Origin: Pempheris klunzingeri
Lineage: Eukaryota > Chordata > Actinopteri > Acropomatiformes > Pempheridae
DNA: 64,000 nucleotides
Direction of reading: 5' to 3'
Assembly: GCF_042242105.1 (NCBI RefSeq)
Contig: NC_092013.1
Location: 8,950,618-9,014,617, forward strand
In this document: positions 1 through 12,600 of the stretch, one piece after another
Numbering within the stretch: position 1 is the stretch's first letter
How the letters are laid out: each line of letters begins with the position of its first letter
Position numbers and translations under genes: made by a program
Notes under the pieces: generated by a model
What the model was told of the DNA's origin: nothing
Database searches by the model: none
The model's input: the letters and a program-made list of their open reading frames with translations, nothing else

Positions 1-660
1 CTAGGAGCAGATACCCGCAGTGTTACCGTGGGTGTGCATGGCAGAGAAAAGAAAAGAAAGAAAGAGATGGCTGCTGATATGAAAGGATATCCATTATTCA
101 TAGCAGACACCAGGTTGGAAGTGAGGGAGGTCGGAAAACATTACGCTATCCTGTCGTGGCAGAGCGGGCGCAACCTCCTTTCAACTCGTCTATCCTGGCA
201 GGCCATATACTCAAACGCCCACACGCCCACTTACACCACACGCATCCTGGCTGGTACACAGAGCTTCAACCTGACCCACCTGCAGGCAGAGACATTTTAC
301 AGAGTGTGCCTACATTTAGGGATCAGTGAGGGCGCCAAGCATGCCAGGAGGAGATCAAGAGAGAGCAGAAAGCCTCAATGTGTTTCATTCAGGACCAAGG
401 ATGTCCCAGAGCCTCAGCCCAGCCTGCAGCTAAGCCCAGAGCTGACCTCCACAACGGTCACACTACTGCTCCTCGCATTCATTCTGCTCTTGCTGGCGGG
501 CCAGGGCTGGGAGTCCGGCAAGGGGGCAGGAAAGCACCACAGTAACATCCTCCAGGAAATCAAAAGTCCAGAGGATCTGATCATCAAGCAAAAAACAAAA
601 GGGAGCAACAAACATCAGCCAAAGAAGAGCGAGAAGCTACTATTACATCAGGACTGCTGA
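1..660 (+). CDS. Fibronectin type III / single-pass membrane protein, 3' part, unnamed
   Basis: The reading frame is open from the left window edge to a TGA at 658-660, so the true start or the upstream splice site may lie outside the window. A start at the ATG at 67 is possible. After a basic, low-complexity stretch the protein shows a fibronectin type III-like beta-sandwich: a conserved Trp in the strand reading ILSW, a second strand reading LSWQAIY, and the FYRVCLHL strand, with Cys residues at its edges. A short linker is followed by one strongly hydrophobic segment (about 20 residues rich in Leu, encoded near 445-507) and a Lys/Ser-rich tail. This is the plan of a type I surface protein with one FN3 domain next to the membrane, as found at the C-terminus of several leucine-rich-repeat neuronal proteins. 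I do not recognise the family. The 3' UTR and a poly(A) signal follow directly, which supports this being the last exon. Confidence 0.6.
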   Translation, partial: LGADTRSVTVGVHGREKKRKKEMAADMKGYPLFIADTRLEVREVGKHYAILSWQSGRNLLSTRLSWQAIYSNAHTPTYTTRILAGTQSFNLTHLQAETFYRVCLHLGISEGAKHARRRSRESRKPQCVSFRTKDVPEPQPSLQLSPELTSTTVTLLLLAFILLLLAGQGWESGKGAGKHHSNILQEIKSPEDLIIKQKTKGSNKHQPKKSEKLLLHQDC

Positions 661-888
661 GATAATTATGTTTGTACACATTCAAATCCAGACAGAAAAC
701 ACACACACACGCATAAACAAAATATCAAATATACACTTTGTGAATCATAACTAGATGAGAGGAATCATAGATCAGAGCAGTGGTGTAGAGAGAGATTTGT
801 ATTTATTTTATATACCATATAAAATATATATTGACATTGTTTCTGTGTTAAGATGTATTGTAAAGAATGCCTAAACCCTAACCAGGGA

Positions 889-894
889 AATAAA
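889..894 (+). terminator. Poly(A) signal AATAAA of the FN3/TM gene
   Basis: A canonical AATAAA lies about 230 bases after the stop codon at 658-660, on the same strand, and is the first such hexamer downstream. A second AATAAA-type hexamer near 1316 could serve as an alternative end. Confidence 0.5.
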
Positions 895-910
895 ACTGGA
901 CAATCACGCT

Positions 911-2813
911 CCTGCAGCACACTGAGTGAACGCAGGAGAAAGAAATGAGCTGCCGATGAAAAACTGGACTAAAACTAAAGAAAACCTGATCCACTCCAGG
1001 GACAGGTATTTACAGAGGAGAGCGGCTCAGACCTCCAGGGTATTTGTCATGTTTTCTCTTCACACGTTCTACAGACTGAATCATACTTTTCTCTGAGCAG
1101 ACAAAACTCTGTCTTGAGACTGATACTGAATGAAACTCCTGCATTGATGTAAACAACCTTCTTGCTTAGCTTTCAGTACCTTGGACTGGGTTGTCCATCT
1201 TGCAGTACATATACAGTATACTCATCCAGATTCCCCGCCTAACGTCCCACATCCCCTTTCAGCATAAAAGTGATCTAAAAGTGATTGTGTTAAATTCTAT
1301 TTTGAGCTATTATACAATAAAAATCTTTTTAATTTACACAATTTTACTGTTTATCTTATTCTTTCTATAAAACGGAGTTTAGATTATATAGAAAATGTAA
1401 TAGTTCTGCAGCACATCACATTAATAGAGAGGCGTAAACACGGCATGACAGATTAGAGACCTTAAACCGCCCTCTCTACATTAAAGTCAGATATTAGGGA
1501 TTCATCTGCAGCAAATCCTTGCTGATCTGTATGCAGTTGCCGTCCTTGCGCAGTAAGAATAAGTATGATAATAGCTCAGGACATCTGACACCTACTCAGT
1601 AAACACAAGACACAGTGTGTCCCCTGCTGGATCAGACCTGGAACTAAGTAGAGGCCTTCAGCCACATTAACACAGAGGTTAACATTTACTCAGTCTGTTT
1701 AACACAATACTCTCATGCCCATTTTGTGCTTTGAGTTACTGGTCTCTGCAATCATTGCTCTTCTTTATACTGGATGTGAATCAAAACCTTCCTCGCAGGA
1801 CTCCAGTGAAAGAGATGGGGGACTAAATCCATTGTCCTCATTTTGTGAAGAAGTGGCCTCCAAAGATCAACCAAAGGTAACAGCAGCTGAGTTATCTTCA
1901 CAGAAAGTTTGGCCATGAAACACAATTACAGCAGCCAATAGCTCTCTCAGTGTACACATGGCATGTAGGTACTGTGTTAAGAAAGATACAGAAAAATGTG
2001 AAGGTTGGTAAGAACAAGTGTCCTGATTACCAGTTTGTACGACTGGCTGGACTGGACTAATAACTAATAAGTAATTCTTGGTGTATTCATCCTTTAGCGT
2101 TACATATTTTCTCTGTGATCACAAAAAGGGTCGTAAGGAACCTGCTATCACCGTCAGACTGACAGGAAACTGTACAAACGCTGAACTAAATCTTGTTCTT
2201 GTTCAGTACATTTATTCAAATATTGAAATTCAATACATTTTTGAAGTTGTTGTTTACGCTGCTTTACAAAGGGAAGCATCTATTGCACGGCTGAAGTTAT
2301 TACTCACTTAACATACTAAGAGTTAACATGTAGATTATAAAACTATCCTATGAATAAGGGATATTGCTTTAGAAGACTGATGTGGTTGAATAAATACGGG
2401 ATGAAAAAGGGAATGAAAAGTAATTAGTCAGTACAAACAAGCTTTCAACAGTAGTTAGACTTTCTATTTATTCACACAAAACATTACATTTTCTTCAATA
2501 AGGCAACACAATGCTGTATATACATACAATGATCTATATGTATACCATATTTAGATTTTATGTTGTTATTTCTCAACTAACAACATGTCATTCTTCACTA
2601 TCACTAGCAAGTGTAAATAAATAGCTTAGCAAATCATGTAAAAGAGTACCAGATGAGAAAACTTCAAGTCATACTGTTAGTACATCCAATGCAACAATCC
2701 TTTACTCACTGTGAGATCTATTTTATATATTTCAGCTGCAGTTGTGATGTTCTGAAAGCAGCTCAAGGGTTCGATAAATTACTTGAATATAAAATACCCT
2801 TTTAAGCAGTTAA
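911..2813. other. Intergenic, AT-rich, no gene recognised
   Basis: Only short reading frames without recognisable domains occur here. A 67-codon frame at 1715-1918 begins with a hydrophobic stretch and is followed by a donor-like site, but it has no family resemblance or partner exon that I could find. Confidence 0.5.
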
Positions 2814-3337
2814 AGGTGCCCTGTGGAGTTTTCTTGTAAACAAACAAGTTACGTTTTAATTCAGTGTTACTCACTAAAACACAGTGTGTGTATCCTTGAG
2901 CTCTAACAAATCACATTTCCTTCCTTGTTAAAGATTTGCAAAGCTGACAAATTCTGCATTGTGTCATGTTTATCAGCTCGTCTTCTTCTACCCCGCCCAT
3001 CGCTGTGTATCCTGGCAAATAGATCCTTTTCACTGCGCACACTTTGACTTGTCAAAGCAGGAAAAGCACAGGTGGGATTGATAACATTAATGATGGCTGC
3101 ATTCCATTTAGGTGAGCCAGTTCAAGGTGACATGTATTGTGCATGCTGACATGTCTCACTGGGACACTTACAGGGATGGAAGGTATTATCTACACCTGAG
3201 CTTTCCCTGCTTTGGAAAGTAAAACCGTCCGCTGTGTAAAGGGTCTGTTACCACCACCTGTAGATCAGTGCGACCCCATTGGTGGGAATATGTAGCTTCA
3301 TAGCGCAACTAGCAGCCTAAAACTCCACAGGGAAGCT
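2814..3337. mobile_element. TTAA-flanked inverted-repeat element (MITE), 524 bp
   Basis: The left end reads AGGTGCCCTGTGGAGTTTT. The right end is its imperfect inverse (AAAACTCCACAGGGAAGCT), giving a terminal inverted repeat of about 19 bp. The element lies exactly between two TTAA tetranucleotides (2810-2813 and 3338-3341). TTAA target duplication is the hallmark of piggyBac-type insertion. No transposase reading frame is present, so the element is non-autonomous. Assignment to the piggyBac superfamily is an inference from the target site alone. Confidence 0.75.
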
Positions 3338-6300
3338 TTAAAATCTTCAATAGTAGTTTTAAAAAAACCAACAGAAAAGCATTACGTGGAAAAAACAAAT
3401 TTCAAATATCTTCATCAAACAGCATCAACAGTAACATTAACACTGACATCATCATTAGGTGCTGGAGTGGGTGTCATTCCTAAACGATAAGAGGTGCTTT
3501 TGGTATGAAAACGTGTGAAATGTGAAGACCAAAACATTTTTTTTTCAGTGTGAAACATCCACAGTAAAGATTATGTTGAATGTACTGTACAGAATGACGC
3601 CAGGTGAAAATACTAAGTTAGTTCAATACCCATTCTCCTCACAGCCAATACGATTGTACAGTCATTTACAAAAATATAATTCTATTCTGCATTAACAGAC
3701 TGCAGTGATTAGAACTGGTTTAGACGCTGACAGGACATTAAGTGACATGAACCGAATACACAAAAGGTTTTAGAACCAATGACACCATGAATATCAGAGC
3801 AATAGTACTATAATTCATATCACTGTATACAAAGCACACAATACTGCATGCTCATATGGTACATGAGCAGTACTGGATGTTCCCGACAGCTGTTTTTGAC
3901 CTGCTCTCATTCATTTGAGGGTCGTGCTTCTGGCATGTTGACTAAAACAGGTCAACAGAGCTGCTCTTTTGTCCAATTCAAATGCGCAGTGAAATAAAAA
4001 AGTCTGGAGTCAAGCCTTAAAAGTAATGATTAATTCAAACACCAGGGGCTTCAAACACTCTTGGAATGTAAGGTGAGTTTGTCTTAGGTAAAAATGGCTG
4101 CACCGACACTGAAAAAAAAAACTCAGTACTATCTTTCCAAATTTGGCACAATAATTTAACCAAAAACCAATTTAGCATTTATAAGCAGCATATAAACAAG
4201 TAATAAATGGTTTATAACGCACTATAATATGATTGTAGCAGGAATAAGGACAACTGTTACTCCTATGAAGAAGTCATAACTGATATTATGATATTATATT
4301 TTTTTCTGTAGTTTTAAATACACCTATAAATATTTTCCATCTTGCCGCACATGTAGACAGTACACAGCTCATCTAAGCTGTTAATAAATGCTTCATAGCA
4401 CACTGTAAAATCATTATCCTGTAAGCCAACATATGACTAATTGTAACCGTTGAAGATATGTTTATATATTACTACTACTGTTTAATACTGTTATCAAACA
4501 TTGACAGAGAGATATGAATGCCTCATAGGGGATCTCATAGTCACATTAATAGACGCAGTTATTAGGTGTTATGAACCACTCATATGCTGCTTATAAGTGC
4601 TAATATTAGTCAAAATAAACAGTGAGCGTGTGACTGATAAGGCAATGCAGTGACTATGATTCAACAGAAAAGGGTCGTATCATTCATGCTTTTTTCATGT
4701 GTTGGATGTAAGAGCTTTGGCCCAGACTTTCATGAGCATCATGAAATATTAAGAGTATTCCTCACATCTCTTAACAGAAACAACGTAACACATAAATCTC
4801 AAAATCTGCACACACAGACACACACGCACGTTCACAGACACACAAAGGAGGCGAAGACATCTCCCAGAATCTTGATGCACTACGTACTTGAACAATTTCA
4901 ATTCAATGGGATATATTCCCTCACGCTCTTTAACAGGCTGTCAAATGTGCGTTAGTCCAAGGGGAGAGGCGAGTTTAACGACATCAAACAGCGTGAATAT
5001 GAAGGAAACCGACGGCGTTAACAGATAAATGCTGACTGCACCACGTTTGTGAAACGATTAGTGTAATAATTGACTCATTGATCGTCAGACAATTAATCGG
5101 CAAAAATTATGACAACTACATCATTTTGTTAAAGCAAAAATGGCAAAGTTCCCTTGTTCCAGTTTCTCAGATATGACTATTTGCTGGTTTTGTTCCATAA
5201 GAAATTGGATTTCTTTGGGTATTGAAGCATAAATCTGACAAATTAATCTAAATATGCTAAATTGGGCTCTGGGAAATTGTGATGGGTGCTTTTCTCTATT
5301 TTCTGTTATTTTATAGATCCAACAATCAATTGATGGAGAAAATTATCTGCAGATTAGTCAAGCATGAACACTGTTGGTAGCAACTTGGCTTTTGTCGCGC
5401 AGTGTGACAGACATGATAAAAGTAAGACTCAGATTTGAATTGTCTTTCAAACATATCTGCTTTTGCTGTGTTACTTGATTATATACTTGATTTTTTTTAA
5501 ATAGCGTTCCTAGCCCTTTTTGCCATTGAATTTCAGCACCAGATCTTTTTTTTCTGAACTGTCAAAGGAACGTCATGTTCGACCCTGTGATATCGACTGT
5601 AACTTCTTCCGGAGGGACCTTGAGCAAAACAGAGATTGACTGTGAGATTCAGGAGTGTATGAACCCGCAGCCCACTCACTCTTCTCTGTCTAACGTTTCA
5701 CTGTACGTCCATCATGTGGAAGGACGGACAGAATCGAAGCGAACATGGTGTTAAAACTGGTATGGTGGCCACTTCATCTTCTGTTGTCATGGAGACCACA
5801 TGCATGGCTTAAAAGACATTAAGCCACAATTTAACGAAAATTAATTGAGTAAAGACTAATTTCCAGATTTGTACAGCCTCTCTTCCATATTCACCATCAG
5901 GCACTGTGTTCATTAACTTTATAAGCAGGTTTTTACCTTTAATTATTACACGGCTTTGTTGAATACTTGACTCTGATTGGTTGGTTACTATACGGCCTGT
6001 GACTTGTGTATAGCAAACCAACGCCATGTGTAACAGACTGTTGCTATGGACACAGCTCTGATAGCAGAACCAATAAAACAATTTATCAATTAAATCATTT
6101 TAAGTGAGTGTCTTGTGTAAAATGATTGATTTCTTTAGTAAGAAGCCATCTAAGAAGCAGGATAATGTACAGTGAGCTGCTCTACATTATGGACGATCCA
6201 AGACCCTTCCATGTATCACCCTGTCGGGTTTGTAACAGTGACTGGCTCTCTGTACATTATCCATTACATTGCAAAGAATAGAGAATACACATTAAGACGT

Positions 6301-6617
6301 TGCCTGAAGACTGCACTGGTGAGTGAGATTCTCTCACTGAGTCTCTACCAGCTCCAGGAGTACTGCTCTGTGATGGACCCTGACCTCTGCACTCCCTGTG
6401 AAGCTATAAACACATTTCTCCTATTTGACGAACCACGCAGCATCACAAACACGGATGGAGAGAAGTCTCCAGGGCTCTGAAATGTACGAAAAAAAAAAAT
6501 CAAAGTAACCTTTTCCGGTGTGCACATCTGCAGCTAAATTCATCAAAAGATTGAGAACACTCATCCTTGATAAACACACACATGCATTGCAAACGCACAC
6601 ACACGCACACACACATC
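3338..6617. other. Downstream flank / possible 3' UTR of elmo2
   Basis: The stretch lies 3' of the elmo2 stop codon on the minus strand. Part of it must be elmo2 3' UTR, but I could not fix the poly(A) site: no convincing minus-strand AATAAA was seen close to the stop, and the first clear ones lie near 2467 and 2211. It contains an old repeat at 5045-5375 (listed separately) and small CA-rich tracts. A plus-strand frame of 102 codons at 6172-6480 has no recognisable domain. Confidence 0.4.
5045..5375. repeat. Old dispersed repeat with AATCGATTAATCG-like ends
   Basis: Both ends carry degenerate runs of the AACGATTAGT / GATTAGTC type. The right part (ATTTTATAGATCCAACAATC) is the inverse of a stretch inside the element at 30079-30404. 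The two are therefore diverged relatives in opposite orientation. This pattern is very common in teleost genomes. The exact borders are uncertain. Confidence 0.5.
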
Positions 6618-9600
6618 TCAGCTGTAGTTGTAGGTGAAGTTATAAGAGCTAGGCTCCTTCGGCACGGGGGGTGGGGCTTCTGGGATCGTGATGTTCTCAA
6701 GGTCGAGGAGGCGGAGCTTCATCTCCATGCTGATGAGAGTATCTAGGTCACTGCGCGTCAGGTCACTGCCCATCTCTCTGCCCAGCAGCGCACACAGCCC
6801 GTCAGTCCAGATGCAGTACTGCTCCGAATACATCCCACAAACACACACACACACGACGACCAAGAATAGTGTGTCAAAATTATCAACAGCTACATTGTAC
6901 AATGCAAGGTTTAATACCCAACAAGTTGAAGGTTAGTTAGTTGATCCGAATGTTCACATTCATGCAAACATCAAACACACATTGGAATTTTAATTTGATG
7001 ATTCTGAGCAGCTATTGGTTCTTTTTTTGTGGTTATATAAATAATATTAGGTCCAGGCTCTTAAGTTAAGGCAGCACTAATAACTGTTTCGGTCGACGGA
7101 GAGCAGTAAAAACACGACACTGACAGATTATCACCTTATAAAATGGCTATAACAAACATATTAGCAAAGAGTTATCTTATGTTTTGTTTACATAAACAAC
7201 GGATAAGGAGCAACATTAGCACTCATTTGGAGCCATATTTGTGGCCTCCAACAGTCCAACATTTCTCCTCCTGTTGGCTCCTCTTTAACTGCAAAATGAC
7301 CCAGATTAGCTGGTCGCTAACTATGTCTGCTATTAGGAAGTGGGCAGGTGGCATACTGTTGGTTTTTTTTGCTAAAAACAGCTGCAGAAGCGTAACTGAT
7401 GAATGAAGGTGAAAAATACAAAACAAAATTGTTGGCAAGAAACCAAAAGAATGAGCTGAAAGACACTAAAATGCTCCTTGAAGCCGAGAGCTTAACTGCA
7501 GAGTCAGGCTATAATTCACCGTGGGCTCATCACAACAAGCAACGCCTTTCCAGTTACACATATTTGCCCCGTTGTTCATGTAAAAATATTCAACAGTGCA
7601 GCTTTAAGCTTCACTGTTGCTGAGCTTACCTCATACTTGTTGGGTGCGACAAAATTGAGTGTCTCATCGGGATCATAGAGGACAGAAAAGGCCAACTCCA
7701 GCACCTCCTGAGAGAAGCAAACAAGACAAACAACACACTGAAAGAACACCACATGTGAGTAGAATGACAATAAAAAAGTAAAGAAAATCATATTACCTTG
7801 TTTTGTTTGAGAGCACTTTTTTCTTTCATGTGAGGGCAGTCCTTCCCGGTGACTACAGACTTTATATCAGAGACGGGGACTAGGAGGAATATAAGAGCAA
7901 CAAGATTAGAGAAGATTATAAAGATCAGGCTACTGACAGGTACAGTTTGCTCTGCTGGTGAATGTGTCATCGTGTGTGTTGTGAAATGTGTATTAGTTGG
8001 GAGATGGAGCCAGATAGTTGAGGTAATGGAAGTTTGAACCAATCTTACTCTTGTCACTCAGTAGCTCAAAAGGCACTTCACCCTGAGGTGACTCATCAAG
8101 GTCCCCATAGTGCAGCACTTTGTGATTCAAGGAGAGTCTGCAGAACCAAAACTTCTCTACAAAAGAGCAAAGGAACACAATGGTTAGCTGATTACCAACA
8201 ACAGCAGAACTCCTTCGGTAGAGAAAAGCTAAGTGATTGTAGTGATACCGTATGTACCTTGCCTTCGGCGGTTGCCCAGTTTACGGAAACAGCTTCCCTC
8301 ACACAGCCGGTTGAGTCGCTGTTGCTTGATGAGCTCTAAGATCTCGGGCTGAATTCTCTCCCGCAGCTCGCTGCAGCACAAACACAAAACAGTGCAGGGT
8401 CTGGATTTGAGATGAATTAAGCAGCAGCAAACGTACTCTCTTTCTAAGAAAATTGCAAAAGGGTGAAATCCTAAGTGAGGAAACACTCTACAATACTGAA
8501 AACCATAGGAAATCTAAACGACCAGGTTAAAACTATAACTGACATGATGGGTGGAGACTGGAAGTCATCCTGGCTCATTCTCTCTGACTGCCGCAGACGC
8601 AGAATCTCTGAATAGTTGAGGCCTCGCAGTTTATTCTTCAGCTGGTCTAAAGACGACGGCTTCATCGCCAGAGCCCTGGTGATCTGCTCACGGACCACCT
8701 GCATCACCTGGTCAGGCAGGATTTAAGCGCAAACACATATATATACACGAAATGAATGAGGAAAAATGGAATAAAAATAAATCAGACTTCTTAAACTGTT
8801 GGCAGAGACATTTTCGTCACATTTTAAAATGCTCCCGCATTCAAGTGAATCATGAATAATTCTAAAGTTGTAATTCACAAAACCATTACTTCCCCATTCA
8901 GAAACTCCCTTTGCTGACAGATAATTTTTTTCCCATTTGAAAGTCATGAGCATTTCATGAGCAAAGATATACTAGACAAGCGCAGGTGCTCTGTAACAAT
9001 AAATGTCTGTATGAGTAGTAATTGGTTTAAATGTGTGTAAAGTACTCGGTTTTGAAATAGTCAGCATTGACAACATAATTGTCATGTATTAATTAATAAA
9101 CCAAAAACCTCTCAGCTGCCTGCTCAGTCAGCAGAAGAATTTTTTAAGTAGCTTTTAAATGTGTTTCAATGTGAAGCCTGACATTATTCACATTCATCTG
9201 GAAGAATGATGGGTATTTTGTAATGAGGGTCGTCCACTGCAAACAAACTATTCAAACAGTTAATTTCAACTACTTGATAAGTTAAATGTTTCATCTTCCA
9301 TTACACCAAGTTTCTACTTCTCACATAAAAGTCCTTGAATCGCAGTGTCCCTTGACATTCACATGTTTTTTCACACTTTTTATTGGAGCTAATTAAATGT
9401 ACCTTTTATAATTATCTGACAAAATTGAATGATATATTTTAGTAAGAATCAAGCTAGTGGCAGCCCTGCCAGCAGCTTTGTGAGGCTGTACTTACAGCTG
9501 TCCAGCTGTGCTTTGAGCTAAATGCAAACGTCAGGTATAATGTTCACCATGTTTACCATCTCAGGTGAGGTGTGTTAGTATGCTAACATTTGCTAATTAG

Positions 9601-12600
9601 CACTAAACACAAAGTACGGCTGAGATTGACGGCAATGCAATTCATTTTGCAGATGTTTAGTCATAAATCAAAGTACTGGAGACTAACATCTGCAGACATA
9701 TTAAAAATGCGTGAATGTCTGTCAACAGTTGTCGGGACATTTCACTAAAAAACAAAAAATTCAAGATCCAGATTCAGTATATTGTCCTTTTTTCAACTCT
9801 TAAATTCTTAATGTTCTGGGGCGGATGTAGCAAATCCAAACTATTTCCAAGAAGAAGATTTTATTCTATAATAAGTTCAGTCCTATGTTGTAAAGGTTGT
9901 CATATCCACTGTTGTTGAAGACCTCACAGATATACTGTGATCTGTGGGTTAGAGAGGCAAGTACACAGTCAAAGCCAAAATGTATAAACATGTGTACATA
10001 TATACATATAAATTATTAAGGGTTTTAAAGATGGCTGTGAGAGCATATTAATCTCAAACCTTATTGAAGTCCTCAGCTGTGGCCCTCATCTCCTTCCAAG
10101 TTTTATTGAGCAGCTGGATGCAAACACAGAAGAACTCCTCCCATGCCCGGTCATGAGTGAAGAACATGGGGTGGTAGTCGTTACAGCCCTCATTAGCTGC
10201 ACAGAAGAACATTTTTCAAGATATTTTAAGACTGCAGACAAATAAAAGTAACAGCTGAACCTCTTGTCAAATACAGATCTACTCACGCAGTTCTCCAACC
10301 TGGAGTATCTCGCACAACATTCGAGTGAGTTCGATGGCACACCTGCCAAAGGGACATTCATGCTTGTCCTCACGGCTGCTGTTCTCCAGGACGATCTGTC
10401 AGGAGTGAGAGGACATGTTAGGTGTGGCTGACTCTTCCACATCCGCGAGACGAGCAAAGTCACGCCGGAAGCCGAGACTCACCCTGATGTATGTGTCCTG
10501 GTGAACCTTGGCGAGGTAAAGCATGTTGTCCAAAGCCAGCATCCCAGGAGGAGTCTGGGTGAAGTCCATGGCCGGGTTCACATGGTTCTGCATTTTGAAC
10601 AGACATGAGGTGATAATAAAGCAATAATTAAACCATTTCTGTTTAAATACAGAAGAAACTGAGATCTGTGGTGGAGACTCACAGTAAAACCCAACATCTT
10701 GTAGTCCTTGGTGTACATGGCCTTTCTCTTTTCTGTGCCAGTGGGGTCATTCTCTCCATCGAAAGCAATCCTACGCAGCTCAAAAATGATGTCTCTCTGA
10801 GCCTGAACCGCACCAAGCAAACAGTTGTTATTAGCATACCAGCATGAATAGCAGCAGTTTTAACATGACAGCGGCAAAATACTAAAAAAAAACAAAATAT
10901 GACAGAATATAGTTCTTTATGTAATGTAATGTATTTTTGGAATCCAAAAATATCTAATCTCAGGAAAAATAAAAGAGAAGTTACTGTATGTTTGTCTTTG
11001 TGTTTTATATTTGTGAGACAAATTAAGTTCACTTTGTGCATGCAGGTTCAAAGCTCACAACTTCACTGTAAAGCAGCACTGATGAAAACACACGGCCAAA
11101 TCTATCAGAGTATAAACTCAAATGACAGATGATTGTCTCTGATTATTAGAACATTAAAGATGCAGATTATCATCATTTGAACATTGCGGCATTTCACTTA
11201 GACATGATGGAGAATGTGGCATTATGGAAATACACAAGCCAATGATAAACTTTTTACCTGGTCATTAGGATCCATTTTGGTCATCATTCGTTCTTCCAAA
11301 AGGTTGAAGGTCAGTACCTGCAGCACGTAAAGCTGATGGGCCATTTCTGCTTTGATCGGTCGATTCCCTCTGATAACATGCTGGAGAAGAAGAACACTAA
11401 GTTTAAGAGCAAAGCTTCTGTTTCAGCTACTTCAAATCACACTGAACAAAACAAAACAAACAGCCTAAAATATATATAGTTCTTCTCCACTGAAGGAACA
11501 ATAGATATTGTCCATAATGTTCGGAAAATCACCTGAAGACTCGAGACAGGAAGCTGACAGCGCTAATTGTCTTTACAGGCTGATTACACTGCATGGATGT
11601 TTAAATGATATATGTGGCAGCACTTCCAGGAAGCAGAAGTGAAGCGTCTTCCTCACTGACATATGCAGCCCGTTCAGCCGGAGTCAGTGCCAAAAGGAAT
11701 CATTTTCAGAGCAGATTTTGTTCCGCTTCATGGACTTTATGCCATATTGCATTTGCTGGTTCTGTGTCGCAGCTCTCCAAGTGAGAAAATCTTTCCACTT
11801 ACTGAACTGGCGGACCCTGGGAGGAAACTTCAAGCCTCCAACGACCACCAGACCCCAACGTGGGATATTCTCAAAGAGGGTCGAACATTAACACTTTGTA
11901 TTCTAGTTTTCTGATGTTTAAAGGAAGCTACTTTCAATCACAGTCTCTGGGAGATGCTCAAATCCTGTGCTCCCACCTGGATATTTCACGGCTGTCTGAA
12001 AGCTTAATAGCCGGTAGAGCAGAGCATTAACTCTGATGTGCTGCTGAAATCACCAGAAATACTTTTTACTGTTCTGCACCTCAGACTTGATACTTACGTT
12101 GAGGATGATGGATCGCAGGTGTTTCTGAGCCAAAGTGCTTGCCATTTCCTGAAGGGGAAATAAAAAGATATATCAATTCAACACACAAGTCAGATGAGGA
12201 AAGATGCTTTACTGCAAAGAAAAGAGGAGCACAGAAGTAATTTTGCCTGACTCGAGCTACAGTGGATGGGAATTTTAGACAAACTCTGAAATGCAGTAAC
12301 ACTCTGAAGCTTCGGTGTTATAGATTACTGACTTTATGCCCTTCACACCCTCTGTAAAACATTCTGTCAACACAGTCTGTCTGCTGCTGCAGCAAGCTAT
12401 GGTTCTATCTTAATTTGCATGGACTATGCAGTGGCTCTCAACAACACAGACAGAGCTGGAGAGGGGCTGTGGGGTGGAGGGGATGGTATGAGATGCAGAG
12501 GGATGTGTACTCACAGTGAGGTGCTGCTCCAGTGGGTTAGTATACTCCTCCTACAGGTTGAAGGGAGGGAGGAGGGACGTGGGTGTAACAGTGATGGAAA

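Noticed and set aside
1715-1918. 67-codon frame with a signal-peptide-like start and a donor-like site
   Set aside because: No partner exon or family match found; too short to support alone.
6172-6480. 102-codon plus-strand frame near the elmo2 stop
   Set aside because: No domain, lies antisense to the elmo2 3' region, and neither start context nor splice partners support a gene.
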